A stretch of DNA of 64,000 nt from an uncultured Desulfobacteraceae bacterium (GCA_913060875.1 CAJXSL010000003.1:273045-337044), one strand, 5' to 3'. Counted from the stretch's first letter, positions 45,240 through 54,045 are shown. A program made the numbers and translations. The notes: a model not told the origin generated them from the letters alone.

Positions 45240-46427
45240 TTACCAGACGCGGCAAAGCAGGCCTTTGAGATAATGACCTTCCGGAAAATTGAGGGATGTC
45301 GGGTGGTCCGCGGCCTGGCTCATACGCTGGATGATCTGGGTGTCCCGTCCGGCATCCAGGGCGGCATCCGAAACGATTTTCTGGAAGAGGCTGGGCTCCA
45401 TGAGGCCCGAGCAGGAAAAGGTGAATACATATCCACCGGAACGGAGCAGCTTGATGGCCAGCAGGTTGATGTCCTTGTAGCCGCGGCTGGCCCGCTCCAA
45501 CTGCTGCCGGGAATCGGCAAATTTAGGGGGATCGAGGACGATGACATCGAACTGGCGGGCGGCGTCACGAAAAGAGCGCAGCTGCTTGAAGACATCGGCC
45601 TGGAGATAGGTCACCCGTTCGGAGTCCAGGTCGTTGAGGGCCATGTTCTCGCGGGCCAGGTCCAGGGCGCCGGCCGAAATATCGACATTGGTGACGGTTC
45701 GGGCGCCGGCGGCCATGGCCGCCACACCGAATCCGCCGGTGTAACAAAAGCAGTTCAGCACATCGCGGTCGGAGGCATAGTGGCCCACTTGCCGGCGATT
45801 GTCCCGCTGATCCAGATAAAAGCCGGTCTTGTGCCCATTGCGGACATCCACCAGATAGCGGAAGTCGCCCTCCTGGATGGCGATCCTGTCCGGCGGCGCC
45901 TTGCCGGCCAGGGGCCCGACGCTGTGCGTCAGCCCCTCCTTGCCGAGCACCGGGCTGTCGGAACGTTCGAAGATACCGTCCGCGATAATCAGATCCTGCA
46001 ATTCTTCGACGATGACCGGCTTCCAGGCGTGCACCCCGACCGTCAGGAACTGACAAACCAGAAAGCGGTCGTACTGGTCGATGATCAAACCCGGCAGGCC
46101 GTCTGATTCGGCATTGACCAATCGTAACGCATTGAGGCGGCCCCCTTTTTTCAAATCGTGGCGGTTGGCGATGGCCCGTTTGAGCCGATGGCGGAAAAAA
46201 GCCCGGTCCACAGGTTCATTCGGGTCGAAGGTCCATATCCGGACCGCAATCTGCGACGTGGGAGAGTAGGCACCCCGCCCCAGCCAGCTTCCCCGGGTGT
46301 CGACCACATCGACAGTGTCTCCGGCTGCGGCATGGCCTTTCTTTTTGGCCAGGGCGCCGCTGAATATCCAGGGATGTTTGCGCTTCAGAGATTTGTCGCG
46401 TTTGGGTTTGATGATCACAAAAGCCAT
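45240..46427 (-). CDS. rlmI: Class I rRNA methyltransferase RlmI-like (23S rRNA m5C)
   Basis: A 395-residue cytosolic enzyme that makes 5-methylcytosine in 23S rRNA (m5C1962 in E. coli). The N-terminal PUA domain begins KPKRDKSLKRKHPWIFSGAL; the EEHE-type linker has GFYLDQRDNRR; the Rossmann domain has LNCFCYTGGFGVAAMAAGA (motif I), VIVLDPPKFADSR (motif IV) and TFSCSGLM with the catalytic Cys. Length is normal. It is read with the small membrane methyltransferase. A long-palindrome repeat lies 57 nt from its start on the upstream side. Confidence 0.93.
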   Translation of the reverse strand: MAFVIIKPKRDKSLKRKHPWIFSGALAKKKGHAAAGDTVDVVDTRGSWLGRGAYSPTSQIAVRIWTFDPNEPVDRAFFRHRLKRAIANRHDLKKGGRLNALRLVNAESDGLPGLIIDQYDRFLVCQFLTVGVHAWKPVIVEELQDLIIADGIFERSDSPVLGKEGLTHSVGPLAGKAPPDRIAIQEGDFRYLVDVRNGHKTGFYLDQRDNRRQVGHYASDRDVLNCFCYTGGFGVAAMAAGARTVTNVDISAGALDLARENMALNDLDSERVTYLQADVFKQLRSFRDAARQFDVIVLDPPKFADSRQQLERASRGYKDINLLAIKLLRSGGYVFTFSCSGLMEPSLFQKIVSDAALDAGRDTQIIQRMSQAADHPTSLNFPEGHYLKGLLCRVW

Positions 46428-46483
46428 TAGGGCATCACCATCCTGTGATAAAGGTTGTTGATCAATCGGAGGCCGTTTTTACC

Positions 46484-46629
46484 TATTGCCCATCCATAAA
46501 AGGCATCTTTCGGCCCCTGGCGGCGTTTTCGCTCGTTTTCAATCCTCGAAATAGCGGGCTATTCCTCCGGTTGAAAACGCGCTCAGGCCTTGCCAGGAAC
46601 CAAAATCTACCATTTATGGACGGACACTA
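46484..46629. repeat. Long-palindrome dispersed repeat, copy A (MITE/REPIN-like)
   Basis: A 146-bp near-perfect palindrome: left and right arms of about 72 nt pair over almost their whole length around AATAGC-GG-GCTATT (centre near 46556). Its ends are TATTGCCCATCCATAAA and the complement TAGTGTCCGTCCATAAA. A second, longer copy is at 61258-61470 with the same termini and inner blocks. No transposase is present, so it would be non-autonomous. It lies between rlmI and a methyltransferase gene. Confidence 0.75.
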
Positions 46630-46729
46630 CCTATAAAACATCACCACGCTTGTCCATCCCGGAAATTTGGGGATGCCGATATGGTTCCGGGGAATGGACA
46701 AGTTTCACAATATCGTGTCGCACCTGTTG

Positions 46730-47347
46730 TTAGCGGCCTGACACCCTGTAAGCCAGTACGCGTGCCTGCAGGGTGGAGTCCGCATCGGGCCAGGACCGGT
46801 ATGGGGGCGACCATGCTAGTTTTTGCCATTGGGCTTCCTTCTCCAGTCGACGGATCAGGGAAAGAAAGGCCTTTTCGAATGTGCCGTCCCACTTGAGGCT
46901 GAAAATGATCCAACCGCCGGGTTTAACGATGCGGCCCAGTTCGACCATGGTCTCGGGGGGCGCGTGCCCCGGCGTAAACACGCCGGCGGCCAGTACGGCA
47001 TCGAAGCAATGGTCCGGCATTCCCAGGGGGCGGCCCAGCATCATCCGGCACAAGCATTGGTAGACACCCTTGCCGGACGCCTGAACCAGCATGCCATGGG
47101 AACAGTCCAGCCCGGTCAGACATCGGAATCCCCGAAGATACAGTTCCTCTCCCAGCAGCCCCGTGCCGGCGCCGACATCGAGCAGATGAAGATTCCCATG
47201 GGGTAAAAATCGGCGGGCGGCTGCGGCAATCGCATGGGGCGTGGCGCAGCCCATCCGGCGGACATCCCGGTCGTAATCCGCCGACCAGGCATCATAGCCC
47301 CGGACCAGGGTCTCGTGGTCCGTATTGTTGAAGAGGAGGTGCTGCAT
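46730..47347 (-). CDS. Class I SAM-dependent methyltransferase (METTL27/WBSCR27-like)
   Basis: A 205-residue Rossmann methyltransferase. Motif I is LHLLDVGAGTGLLGEELY, and GLDCSHGMLVQA, FDAVLAAGVFTPGHAPPETMVELGRIVKPGGWIIFSL (in part) follow. The N-terminal RGYDAWSADYDRDVRRMG and the GxHxP-like GHAPPE stretch resemble the METTL27/WBSCR27 group. Small-molecule or protein acceptor unknown. It stands alone between the repeat and a long gap. Confidence 0.85.
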   Translation of the reverse strand: MQHLLFNNTDHETLVRGYDAWSADYDRDVRRMGCATPHAIAAAARRFLPHGNLHLLDVGAGTGLLGEELYLRGFRCLTGLDCSHGMLVQASGKGVYQCLCRMMLGRPLGMPDHCFDAVLAAGVFTPGHAPPETMVELGRIVKPGGWIIFSLKWDGTFEKAFLSLIRRLEKEAQWQKLAWSPPYRSWPDADSTLQARVLAYRVSGR

Positions 47348-47913
47348 CGCAGGACGGCCTCATGTTCGTCAGGGATGGGTTCAGATCATCGTCAGCAGAA
47401 TCAACGTAGGCCTGAAACGCATTTTCGTCAGATTCTCAATGACAGTCAGGTTCCGGCGGCGACGTGGCGGATAATGTACCAGGCTGGTCTTGATGGCGCG
47501 CGTGGTTGGGCACCCGTACCGGCTCTTGTGAGAGTGACGGCAGTATAGCACATAATCCATGCACCGAAAAGGCGTTGGCGGACGCAGCCCGGGAAAGACT
47601 GCCGATGGCCTTGGACGGATGATAACGCTTTGAGCTGAGCGCCGTTTTCATAAGAGGTTTCGCTTGACAGGTCGAAGGCCCTGTGGCAGCTATTAATATG
47701 TATCGTAATGCCCACGAAAATAGGACATTCCAGCGATATCTCCTTCTTAACCGGCAATCTTCAGGCTGTCAGCGGCGGTGCATCTGATTTTCTCTTCCTT
47801 TGCTGGAGTTTCCTTCGCGTACTTCCATTGAACTCGCCCGCCAGCGGGAACTGTTCTCCGGCCACTGATTATCGTCAATCCTGATCCATTGCGCCCGGGA
47901 AAGGAGGAGACCC
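47348..47913. other. 566-nt intergenic region between methyltransferase and UspA genes
   Basis: It contains a good -35-like TTGACA (47664-47669), but the nearest AT-rich -10-like stretch (TATTAATATG, 47691-47700) is too far away for a clear sigma-70 promoter. No RNA gene, terminator or credible coding frame was found. It is the divergent control region for the flanking genes. Confidence 0.35.
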
Positions 47914-48381
47914 ATGGATGCCCAGAGAATTCTGCTGCCGTACAATTTCTCGCAAAACGATCAGAAAGCACTGGCCTTCGTCATACGGACCTTTGGACCG
48001 CTGGAGAATTCCGAACTGACCATTTTTCATGCCTTCACCCCCATTTCCGAGATCGAGGCCTCCGATCACCAATCCGCCACCGCCAAACTGAAGCGCCGCC
48101 TTTCGTATCTCACCCAGGAGCTGACGGAGCGCGAAATGGCGCTCCAGGAGGTTCGTCAGTACTTGATCAGTAAAGGTTTTCACCGGGACAAGGTTCGCTA
48201 TATCTTCAAATCACGCAAAAGCGAAATATCCGCGGCCATTATCGAACAGACCAAAGAAGAAGACTACGATGTCATCGTGCTGAACCATAAGCCGGGCAAA
48301 GTGACGCGTTTTTTTACCGGCACGGTATTCAGCAAGGTCGTCACCGCCCTGCGGGATATCACCGTCTGTATCGTGTCGTGA
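47914..48381 (+). CDS. Universal stress protein-like (UspA fold) protein
   Basis: A 155-residue protein. RILLPYNFSQNDQKALAFV is the opening strand and helix; the end DYDVIVLNHKPGKVTRFFTGTVFSKVVTALRDITVCIVS (in part) matches the nucleotide-site region of UspA, with GKVTRFFTGTVF in place of the usual GxxGxxxxxxGS. ATP binding is therefore uncertain. GGAGGAG precedes the ATG. It is 64 nt ahead of a GAF-domain gene on the same strand. Confidence 0.82.
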   Translation: MDAQRILLPYNFSQNDQKALAFVIRTFGPLENSELTIFHAFTPISEIEASDHQSATAKLKRRLSYLTQELTEREMALQEVRQYLISKGFHRDKVRYIFKSRKSEISAAIIEQTKEEDYDVIVLNHKPGKVTRFFTGTVFSKVVTALRDITVCIVS

Positions 48382-48445
48382 AACCAGCGGTGAAGTTACT
48401 AGCCCCAGCTGAATGCTATAAGACGAGTCGATGAGGAGGGATCCC

Positions 48446-49000
48446 ATGCATACGGAAGACAGAATCAACATCGAAATCTTCAAGGTTGTCACCCGGGCGA
48501 TCGCTGAATCCAATAATCTTGAAATCATGGCCAAGCACCTGGCCCAACTGCTGGTGGGGGCCCTGGAAATCAAGGGGTCTACCATTTTTGCCACCAATGT
48601 GGAAACCAAAGAGCTCGAGGTGCTGGGCAGTTTCGGCCTCAGCATCCGCTACATGAACAAGGGCCCGATCTACATCAGCCGCAGCATCAAAAGCGTCGAG
48701 AAGCATAAGGCCGTGGTGGTCAAGGACGTTAAAGATTCCAATATGCTGCAATATGCTTCGGATGCCATCCAGGAAGGCATCGGGGCGATCGTTTCCGTGC
48801 CGATTGCCTTCAGCGGCCGGGAGATCGGCGTGTTGCGGCTTTACCACCATGATACCTGGGATATTTCGGAGCGGGATCTCGATTCCCTGTTTGTTCTGGC
48901 GGAAATCATCGGCCTGGCCATGATGTACGCGCGCATGAACGTCGCCATCTCCGAGGTCAAGAATATTGTCGGTGATGTGCACGAAGCCTGGCTGGAATGA
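48446..49000 (+). CDS. Stand-alone GAF-domain sensor protein
   Basis: A 184-residue cytosolic protein made of one GAF domain. GSTIFATNVETKELEVLGSFGLSI is the early part (seen in pieces), DAIQEGIGAIVSVPIAFSGREIGVLRLYHH the core (in part), and DLDSLFVLAEIIGLAMMYARM the closing helix. No kinase, cyclase or DNA-binding domain follows. The ATG at 48446 has GAGGAGGGA upstream. Probably co-transcribed with the UspA-like gene as a stress-sensing pair. A terminator follows. Confidence 0.85.
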   Translation: MHTEDRINIEIFKVVTRAIAESNNLEIMAKHLAQLLVGALEIKGSTIFATNVETKELEVLGSFGLSIRYMNKGPIYISRSIKSVEKHKAVVVKDVKDSNMLQYASDAIQEGIGAIVSVPIAFSGREIGVLRLYHHDTWDISERDLDSLFVLAEIIGLAMMYARMNVAISEVKNIVGDVHEAWLE

Positions 49001-49073
49001 CGGTTTTGCCGCTCGCGCAATGTCGGGGTGATTGTGACGCGATCATGATCGCCTGAGATGCGACAGGCTTATG

Positions 49074-49107
49074 AACGCCGGACCCTTGAGGGGTTCCGGC
49101 GTTTTTT
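49074..49107 (+). terminator. Rho-independent terminator after the UspA-GAF genes
   Basis: AACGCCGGA (49074-49082) pairs with TCCGGCGTT (49095-49103) and is followed by T's (49102-49107). Convergent with the minus-strand gene ending at 49128. Confidence 0.85.
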
Positions 49108-49127
49108 ATGGATGGTGCGATGCGGTA

Positions 49128-49748
49128 TCATGGGGCTGGCGGGGCAAGCCGGTGGATATCGCGGCGGTGGATTCCGTAAAACATCACCATGGCGGCAATG
49201 GCACCCAGGCCGTCGGCCAGCATGTCTTTCTGGGCATCCCAGACATCGCCCTGGGAGCCCAGTACGGCGGCACCGGCGGTGGGGTCGGCGGAAACGGCGT
49301 AGAGCCATTCAAAAATTTCATAGACGCCGGCCACAGCCAGAATAAAACAGATCGGGAACATGAAGAGGACGAAACGGGAGGCCACCAGACGCTTGCGCAG
49401 CATTAGTTCGGCCAGGGGGTAGGCATAAAACCCCACGGTAAAATGGGCCATGCGGTCATAATGGTTGCGTTCGAAGCCGAAAAACGACGTTACCCAGTCG
49501 AAGGGCACCCGCTCGAAGGTGAAATGGCCGCCGATGGTATGGAGCACCACCAGGCAGGCCATCAGCAGATAGGCGGTATTGGAAAAGGCGAACCACGGCC
49601 GGCTGACAACCAAGGCGGCAACGATAAGTACGATGGGAAGATTTTCGGCAAACCATACCGCCCGGTCGTAAGGATTGATTGCCAGCAGGGAAAACAACAC
49701 CAGATAGAAAATGAGAAGCAGCAGGGGTACGCGTTGCGACATGGTCAT
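49128..49748 (-). CDS. DUF2238 (YjdF-like) integral membrane protein
   Basis: About 206 residues with five or six helices. ERNHYDRMAHFTVGFYAYPLAEL and GSQGDVWDAQKDMLADGLGA are the conserved blocks of the YjdF family, with His and acidic residues inside or near the membrane. Function of the family is unknown. The first ATG (49748) overlaps the cyclase stop (ATGA); the next ATG at 49742 is also possible. Co-translated with the cyclase-family gene. Confidence 0.85.
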   Translation of the reverse strand: MTMSQRVPLLLLIFYLVLFSLLAINPYDRAVWFAENLPIVLIVAALVVSRPWFAFSNTAYLLMACLVVLHTIGGHFTFERVPFDWVTSFFGFERNHYDRMAHFTVGFYAYPLAELMLRKRLVASRFVLFMFPICFILAVAGVYEIFEWLYAVSADPTAGAAVLGSQGDVWDAQKDMLADGLGAIAAMVMFYGIHRRDIHRLAPPAP

Positions 49749-50401
49749 ATCCTTTTCCCAGATGATGTTATCGCCATTACCCTTGTGGGAGCGCCGTCCG
49801 ACCCGGTCAAATGGAGGGGCAGACAACACAATTGGCCGAAGCGGCCCGTCGGCAGACGATCGAGATGGGCCAGGTTTTCGATGACCAAAAGATCATTTCC
49901 CAATAGGATGTGGTGCACGGGGAATTCGGTGGTGTCCGCCGCATCCACGGAGAGGGTATCCATGCCGATGCCTTTGAGATCGAATGCGGTCAGGTGTTCG
50001 GCGGCATCGGGGGAGAGCGACGGATATCCCTGATCATAGTCGGGTGTTCCCCAGTGGCGCCCCCACCCAGTGCGCAGCAGCACGAAGTCGCTGATGGCGA
50101 AATCCTTTTCAAAGGTGTGCAGGAATTCCCATTCGATCCGACCGGGACCGGCTGCGGTGGTATCGATGCATAATCCGTTTCCCATAAAGCCGTCGGGCGG
50201 GAATTGGTCCAATGTTTTGCCGCGGGGCAAAAGGTGGGCCGGTGCATCCATGTGGGTTCCGGTGTGGGAACACAAGGTCAGTTGCCGCTCCCGAAAGCCG
50301 TCTTTTTCAAAAGTGGCAATGGTGCGGATTTCCGGTGCCGGGGTTCCCGGATAGACCGGCATGTCGGGTGTCAAGGGGTAGGTCAAATCAATAACCTGCA
50401 T
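49745..50401 (-). CDS. Cyclase-family metal hydrolase (kynurenine formamidase-like)
   Basis: A 218-residue hydrolase. SHTGTHMDAPAHLLPRGKT carries the family motif HxGTHxDxPxH that binds Zn or Mn, and DAADTTEFPVHHILLGNDLLVIENL (in part) is the C-terminal active-site part. It may cleave an amide, lactone or cyclic compound; N-formylkynurenine is one option but no tryptophan degradation gene is nearby. The ATG at 50401 has GAGGAA upstream; the open frame to 50503 is not supported. Confidence 0.85.
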   Translation of the reverse strand: MQVIDLTYPLTPDMPVYPGTPAPEIRTIATFEKDGFRERQLTLCSHTGTHMDAPAHLLPRGKTLDQFPPDGFMGNGLCIDTTAAGPGRIEWEFLHTFEKDFAISDFVLLRTGWGRHWGTPDYDQGYPSLSPDAAEHLTAFDLKGIGMDTLSVDAADTTEFPVHHILLGNDLLVIENLAHLDRLPTGRFGQLCCLPLHLTGSDGAPTRVMAITSSGKRI

Positions 50402-50445
50402 GGTGAAGTTCCTCGTGTTGCTGGATGGCCCTGGCGCCGTGGTGT

Positions 50446-51255
50446 TTATCCGGCGGGATTTTTGGCATTTTCCCCGGACAGGAACTGGTTGATGGCCTCC
50501 CAATAGCGCGGGGCCAGCTGAACATCATTGTGGCCGACACCTTCGATGGTGACGGTTTCGACCGGCCCTCCCCAAAGCTCGGCCAGTCGGTTGGACCGCT
50601 TGTTGGGAATGATCGTGTCCTCCCGGCCGATCAAAAACAGGGCCGGTATTTTAATGGCCGGCGCCAGGGCGGCGGAATCGAAGGGGTGCTTCAGGAGCAG
50701 CCGAACCGGCAGGAGGGGATAGTGGTGGCGGGCCACGTTCAAGAGGCTGTCAAAGGGCGTCACCAGGATCACTCCGCGCACCGGGCGTTGCGAGGCCACG
50801 TACACCGCCACGCCCGACCCGAGGCTGCGTCCCATGAGGACAATGTGATCCATGGGAATGCTGTCCCGGGCGGCGAGCGTGTCCAGGATATGGAGGGCAT
50901 CCCGGCAGAGGGTTTTCTGGGACGGTTTGCCCTGGCTGTCCCCGTAGCCCCGATAATTCATGAACAGATAGGCACCGGCCTGCAGGCGCGCCAGATCCCA
51001 GAGATTGCCGGAGACCTCCTCGGCATTGCCCCCGTAGTAAACGACCAATGGGCGGGTTTTCGATACGGCTCCGGGGATATGCCAGCCGTGCAGCGTTTTG
51101 CCCTCGTGATTCACGCTGAAGGCATGGGCGGCAAATTGCTCCCGGTGCGGGGACGGCGTGGGTTGGGGGAAAAAAATCAAGGCGTCCTGGAAGACATAGA
51201 GCAGCGCGACGCCGATGATGACGAGGGGGATCAGGACTTTCATGGTTTCGATCAT
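50446..51255 (-). CDS. Membrane-anchored alpha/beta hydrolase (BEM46/ABHD13-like)
   Basis: A 269-residue hydrolase with an N-terminal membrane helix (about residues 5-22). GGNAEEVSGNLWDL gives the oxyanion-hole region, FMNYRGYGDSQGKPS and the nucleophile elbow GRSLGSGVAVY (Ser) follow, then Asp in IGREDTIIP and His in GVGHNDVQL. Similar proteins are found with broad lipase/esterase or thioesterase-like functions. It sits 44 nt upstream of the cyclase gene, in the same direction as the acyl-CoA synthetase pair. Confidence 0.87.
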   Translation of the reverse strand: MIETMKVLIPLVIIGVALLYVFQDALIFFPQPTPSPHREQFAAHAFSVNHEGKTLHGWHIPGAVSKTRPLVVYYGGNAEEVSGNLWDLARLQAGAYLFMNYRGYGDSQGKPSQKTLCRDALHILDTLAARDSIPMDHIVLMGRSLGSGVAVYVASQRPVRGVILVTPFDSLLNVARHHYPLLPVRLLLKHPFDSAALAPAIKIPALFLIGREDTIIPNKRSNRLAELWGGPVETVTIEGVGHNDVQLAPRYWEAINQFLSGENAKNPAG

Positions 51256-51265
51256 GGCACCGATC

Positions 51266-51940
51266 CTAAGATTTGGCCCGTAACATGAGCTTGGCATCCA
51301 GGATCATCCATCCTTGCGTTGTCCAGACGATGGGATTCAGATCCAGCTGGTCGAAGGCCGGTCCCAGGGCATCCACCAACCGGCTAACGGTGACCAGCAG
51401 CCCGGCCAGGCCGGCCGCATCCAGACCCAGTCCGCGAAATCCCTGGAAAACAGGGTAAATTTTCAGTTCTGCCAGCATGCGGCCGGCTTCGTCATGGTCG
51501 AGGGGGGCCAGGCGAAAGGCGACATCCTGGTGGATTTCGGTCAGGATCCCCCCGGCGCCCACCATAACGGCCGGCCCGAGGCCCGGATCGACGATTCCCC
51601 CGGCAATCATTTCCGGGCCCTCAAAAGACACCATCTGTTCGATCAGGGTGCACGCCCCGGGAAAGGTTGCGTGCAGGTTCTGAAGGGCCGACACGAGTTC
51701 TTCGGGCCCCAGATTCAGATAGACGCCCTGAAGGTCGGTCTTGTGGACGATATCCGGGGAGCAGACTTTGGCCACAAACGGTCCGGCAAAGCCGGGTGCC
51801 ACGCTGATTTCCCCAGGCGGCAGGCGGCGCCCCGGGGGCACCCGCAGCCTCAGTTCGGCGAGGAGGCACTTGACCTCGTATTCGTCCGGGCGCCCGGCTT
51901 CTGTCAGCCCGGCATGCCATTTATCCAGGATGGCGTTCAT
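51266..51940 (-). CDS. ADP-forming acyl-CoA synthetase, beta (ATP-grasp) subunit
   Basis: A 224-residue ATP-grasp protein. AGPFVAKVCSPDIVHKTDLQGVYLNL (in part) has the ATP-contacting Lys and the conserved HKTDxGGV-type loop; GPAVMVGAGGILTEIHQDVAFRLAPL (in part) and LDLNPI complete the fold. Together with the upstream alpha subunit it interconverts acyl-CoA plus ADP with acid plus ATP. The split into two overlapping genes (ATGA) is typical of archaeal and anaerobic forms. It can recover ATP from acyl-CoA, useful in fermentation or beta-oxidation. Confidence 0.88.
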   Translation of the reverse strand: MNAILDKWHAGLTEAGRPDEYEVKCLLAELRLRVPPGRRLPPGEISVAPGFAGPFVAKVCSPDIVHKTDLQGVYLNLGPEELVSALQNLHATFPGACTLIEQMVSFEGPEMIAGGIVDPGLGPAVMVGAGGILTEIHQDVAFRLAPLDHDEAGRMLAELKIYPVFQGFRGLGLDAAGLAGLLVTVSRLVDALGPAFDQLDLNPIVWTTQGWMILDAKLMLRAKS

Positions 51941-53346
51941 GGGCGGCCCTCCAGCGCGGCCAGGATACGGGCCCGCTCCACCAGGAAGCGTGCCGCCCGG
52001 ACCGCCCGGCTTATGGACGGGAAGCCCACGACGCCGGCGTCGTGGAAGCGTCTCAGATAGAGATCGGTGAACGGACCGTATTGGGTGAAGGTGATCACCG
52101 GTTTAGGGCTTTTCCGGGCCCGGTCGGCGATCTCCCGGATCAAGCTGTCCGAGATGGCCGGCGGGGCAAAAAAGGCGGTGCAGATGACGATGTCGACCCC
52201 GTCGTCCAACAGCAACGCGTCGAGGCTGCGGCCAAACATGGCATCATCGGCACTGGCCGTCAAGTCCACGGGATTTTCGCAGGCGGCAAACGGAAAGGTG
52301 GCGTCGCGGATACGGCGCACGGTTTCCGGTTGCAGCCGGGCCATGGTGAGCGGGGTTCCGCGATGGTCGGCCTCGACATAATCGGCGCACATGACTCCGA
52401 ACCCGCCGGCCGGCGTCAGCACGGCCACCCGTGGGCCCGGTGCCGGCGGCAACATGGACAGGCTTTTGGAGGCATCGCACAGTTCCTCGTCATCCATGAC
52501 CCGCTGGATGCCGTATTGCCGCAAGGCGCCGCTCACCACGGCATCCATGCCGGCCAGGCGCCCGGTATGGCTGCTGACCGCACGGGCGCCGGAAGGGGTG
52601 CGGCCGGCTTTCAACACGATGACCGGTTTGTGCGGGGTTACCTGGCGGGCGCGGTCCAGAAACCGTCGGCCGTGTTCGATGCTTTCGAGATAGAAGGCCA
52701 GGCAGGCCGTGTCCGGGTCACGGCCAAAGTAATCGAGAAAATCGAGTTCGTCGAGATCACATTTATTGCCCAGACCTACAAAAGCCCGCATGCCGTAGCC
52801 GGTATTGCTGGCCAGTCCGAGCGCTTCCACCCCGACCGATCCGCTCTGGGTGATAAAGGCGACGCCGCCGCCCCGGCTCAGGGCCTTGTCCCCGTGCTCA
52901 ACGAAGATGGTGTCCAGGCGTTCGGCGGGGATAAAGATGCCCAGGGAATTGGGCCCCAGGATCCGGCTAGCGGAATGCGCCACAACCCGTTTCAAGCGGG
53001 CTTCGAGCCGGGCGCCCCCGGTTCCGGTTTCGCCGAACCCGCCGGCCACGATAATCAGGAAGGGGATCCCCCTGGCGGCACAGGCTTCAGTAGCGCTAAC
53101 GGCCGCCGCGGCCCCGGTGGCCACGATGGCCACGTCGATGCCGTCGGGCAGGGCGGTTACCTCGGAAAAGGCGGCATACCCCATGATATGGGTTTCCCGG
53201 GGGTGGACCGGATACAGTTTGCGCAGGGAGGGCATCAACCGTTCGAAGATGATGCCGCCGATATTGCCCGGCCGGTTGCTGGCCCCGATAACCGCAATGG
53301 CTTTGGGGTTGAAAAGCCGTTGGAGTTCAGGTGGATCAGCGGTCAT
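51937..53346 (-). CDS. ADP-forming acyl-CoA synthetase, alpha (CoA-binding) subunit
   Basis: A 469-residue protein. The CoA-binding Rossmann domain starts with KAIAVIGASNRPGNIG; the ligase domains show GPNSLGIF, ITQSGSVGVEALGLAS and the phospho-accepting His in AVSSHTGRLAGMDAVV. Its overlap with the ATP-grasp subunit indicates a stoichiometric complex. Substrate range (acetyl, propionyl, branched or aryl acyl) is not evident. No other acyl-CoA genes are adjacent, but the beta-oxidation operon lies about 8 kb away. Confidence 0.9.
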   Translation of the reverse strand: MTADPPELQRLFNPKAIAVIGASNRPGNIGGIIFERLMPSLRKLYPVHPRETHIMGYAAFSEVTALPDGIDVAIVATGAAAAVSATEACAARGIPFLIIVAGGFGETGTGGARLEARLKRVVAHSASRILGPNSLGIFIPAERLDTIFVEHGDKALSRGGGVAFITQSGSVGVEALGLASNTGYGMRAFVGLGNKCDLDELDFLDYFGRDPDTACLAFYLESIEHGRRFLDRARQVTPHKPVIVLKAGRTPSGARAVSSHTGRLAGMDAVVSGALRQYGIQRVMDDEELCDASKSLSMLPPAPGPRVAVLTPAGGFGVMCADYVEADHRGTPLTMARLQPETVRRIRDATFPFAACENPVDLTASADDAMFGRSLDALLLDDGVDIVICTAFFAPPAISDSLIREIADRARKSPKPVITFTQYGPFTDLYLRRFHDAGVVGFPSISRAVRAARFLVERARILAALEGRP

Positions 53347-53553
53347 TGGCAGTATTGTCCTTCGGCGTTGCCGCCGGATTCAGCCACGGCCGGATATCCT
53401 CAAGGGACAGGTGGTTCCCGATATTCCGGCCGTAACAGGCGGTATGGATCGCCAGGTCGGAGCCCTGGAAATCAGTCCCCTATATGGGCTGACGCTGTTG
53501 CGCCATGGTTAAGGCGCATGATTGCCGTTTCGGCGCTGGACCCTTGCGGTTTT
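53347..53553. other. Short gap with orphan reading frame
   Basis: The 207-nt gap upstream of the acyl-CoA synthetase alpha gene carries one minus-strand frame from ATG 53506 to TGA 53336. It has an in-frame TAG at codon 9 and overlaps the downstream start by 11 nt. No family match and no ribosome-binding site. No promoter was identified. Confidence 0.25.
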
Positions 53554-54045
53554 TCAAGATTCCTTGAGGGCGCGGGCAAATGCGGCTGGTGCATAACCGA
53601 CAATCGGCCGGCCGTTGATAACGGTTACGGGAACGCCGCCCCGGGGATTGTAGCGTCTGAGACGCCGGGCGGCCGCCCGGTCTTTTTCGATATCATATTC
53701 CGTGAACGCAACGCCACGGGAACGGAAATAATTTTTGGTGTCCCGGCAATAGCGGCACCAGCTCGTGGTGTAAATGTCAACGTCGGCCGTTTGTCGGCGG
53801 GATTCCGGTGGAGATGAGACCGTGGGCGGTGCCGGGTCGTCTTCATCACCCGCTGCCGGCGGCGGATTGCCGGTAACGGCCTCGCGGGTTTCGATGCTGC
53901 CCGTGACATTGTCGGTGTCCGGCGCCTGGTCGGTATAATGCACCACCCCGTTTTCATCGACCCATTTGTAGATGGTGCCCGCCCAGGCCGATACGGCGGC
54001 CAACAGAATCAGAAGGATTAGGTGGCACCCGATGGCGCGTTTCAT
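53554..54045 (-). CDS. Exported DUF4124-glutaredoxin fusion protein
   Basis: A 163-residue protein. A signal peptide (about residues 1-22, ILLAAVSAWAG) is followed by a DUF4124 segment (TIYKWVDENGVVHYTDQAP), a Pro/Asp-rich linker, then a glutaredoxin domain. That domain has YTTSWCRYCRDTKNYF (CxxC as C-R-Y-C) and GGVPVTVINGRPIVGY (cis-Pro region). It is probably a periplasmic thiol/disulfide protein. The ATG at 54043-54045 overlaps the stop of the thioesterase gene. Confidence 0.85.
   Translation of the reverse strand: MKRAIGCHLILLILLAAVSAWAGTIYKWVDENGVVHYTDQAPDTDNVTGSIETREAVTGNPPPAAGDEDDPAPPTVSSPPESRRQTADVDIYTTSWCRYCRDTKNYFRSRGVAFTEYDIEKDRAAARRLRRYNPRGGVPVTVINGRPIVGYAPAAFARALKES

Noticed and set aside
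47664-47700. TTGACA followed by TATTAATATG as a promoter for the UspA-like gene
   Set aside because: The spacer is 21 nt for the best -10, too long for a standard sigma-70 promoter, so I did not call it.
52042-53817. 591-codon plus-strand frame opposite the acyl-CoA synthetase alpha gene
   Set aside because: Composition is that of an antisense shadow; the minus strand has the CoA-binding and ligase motifs.
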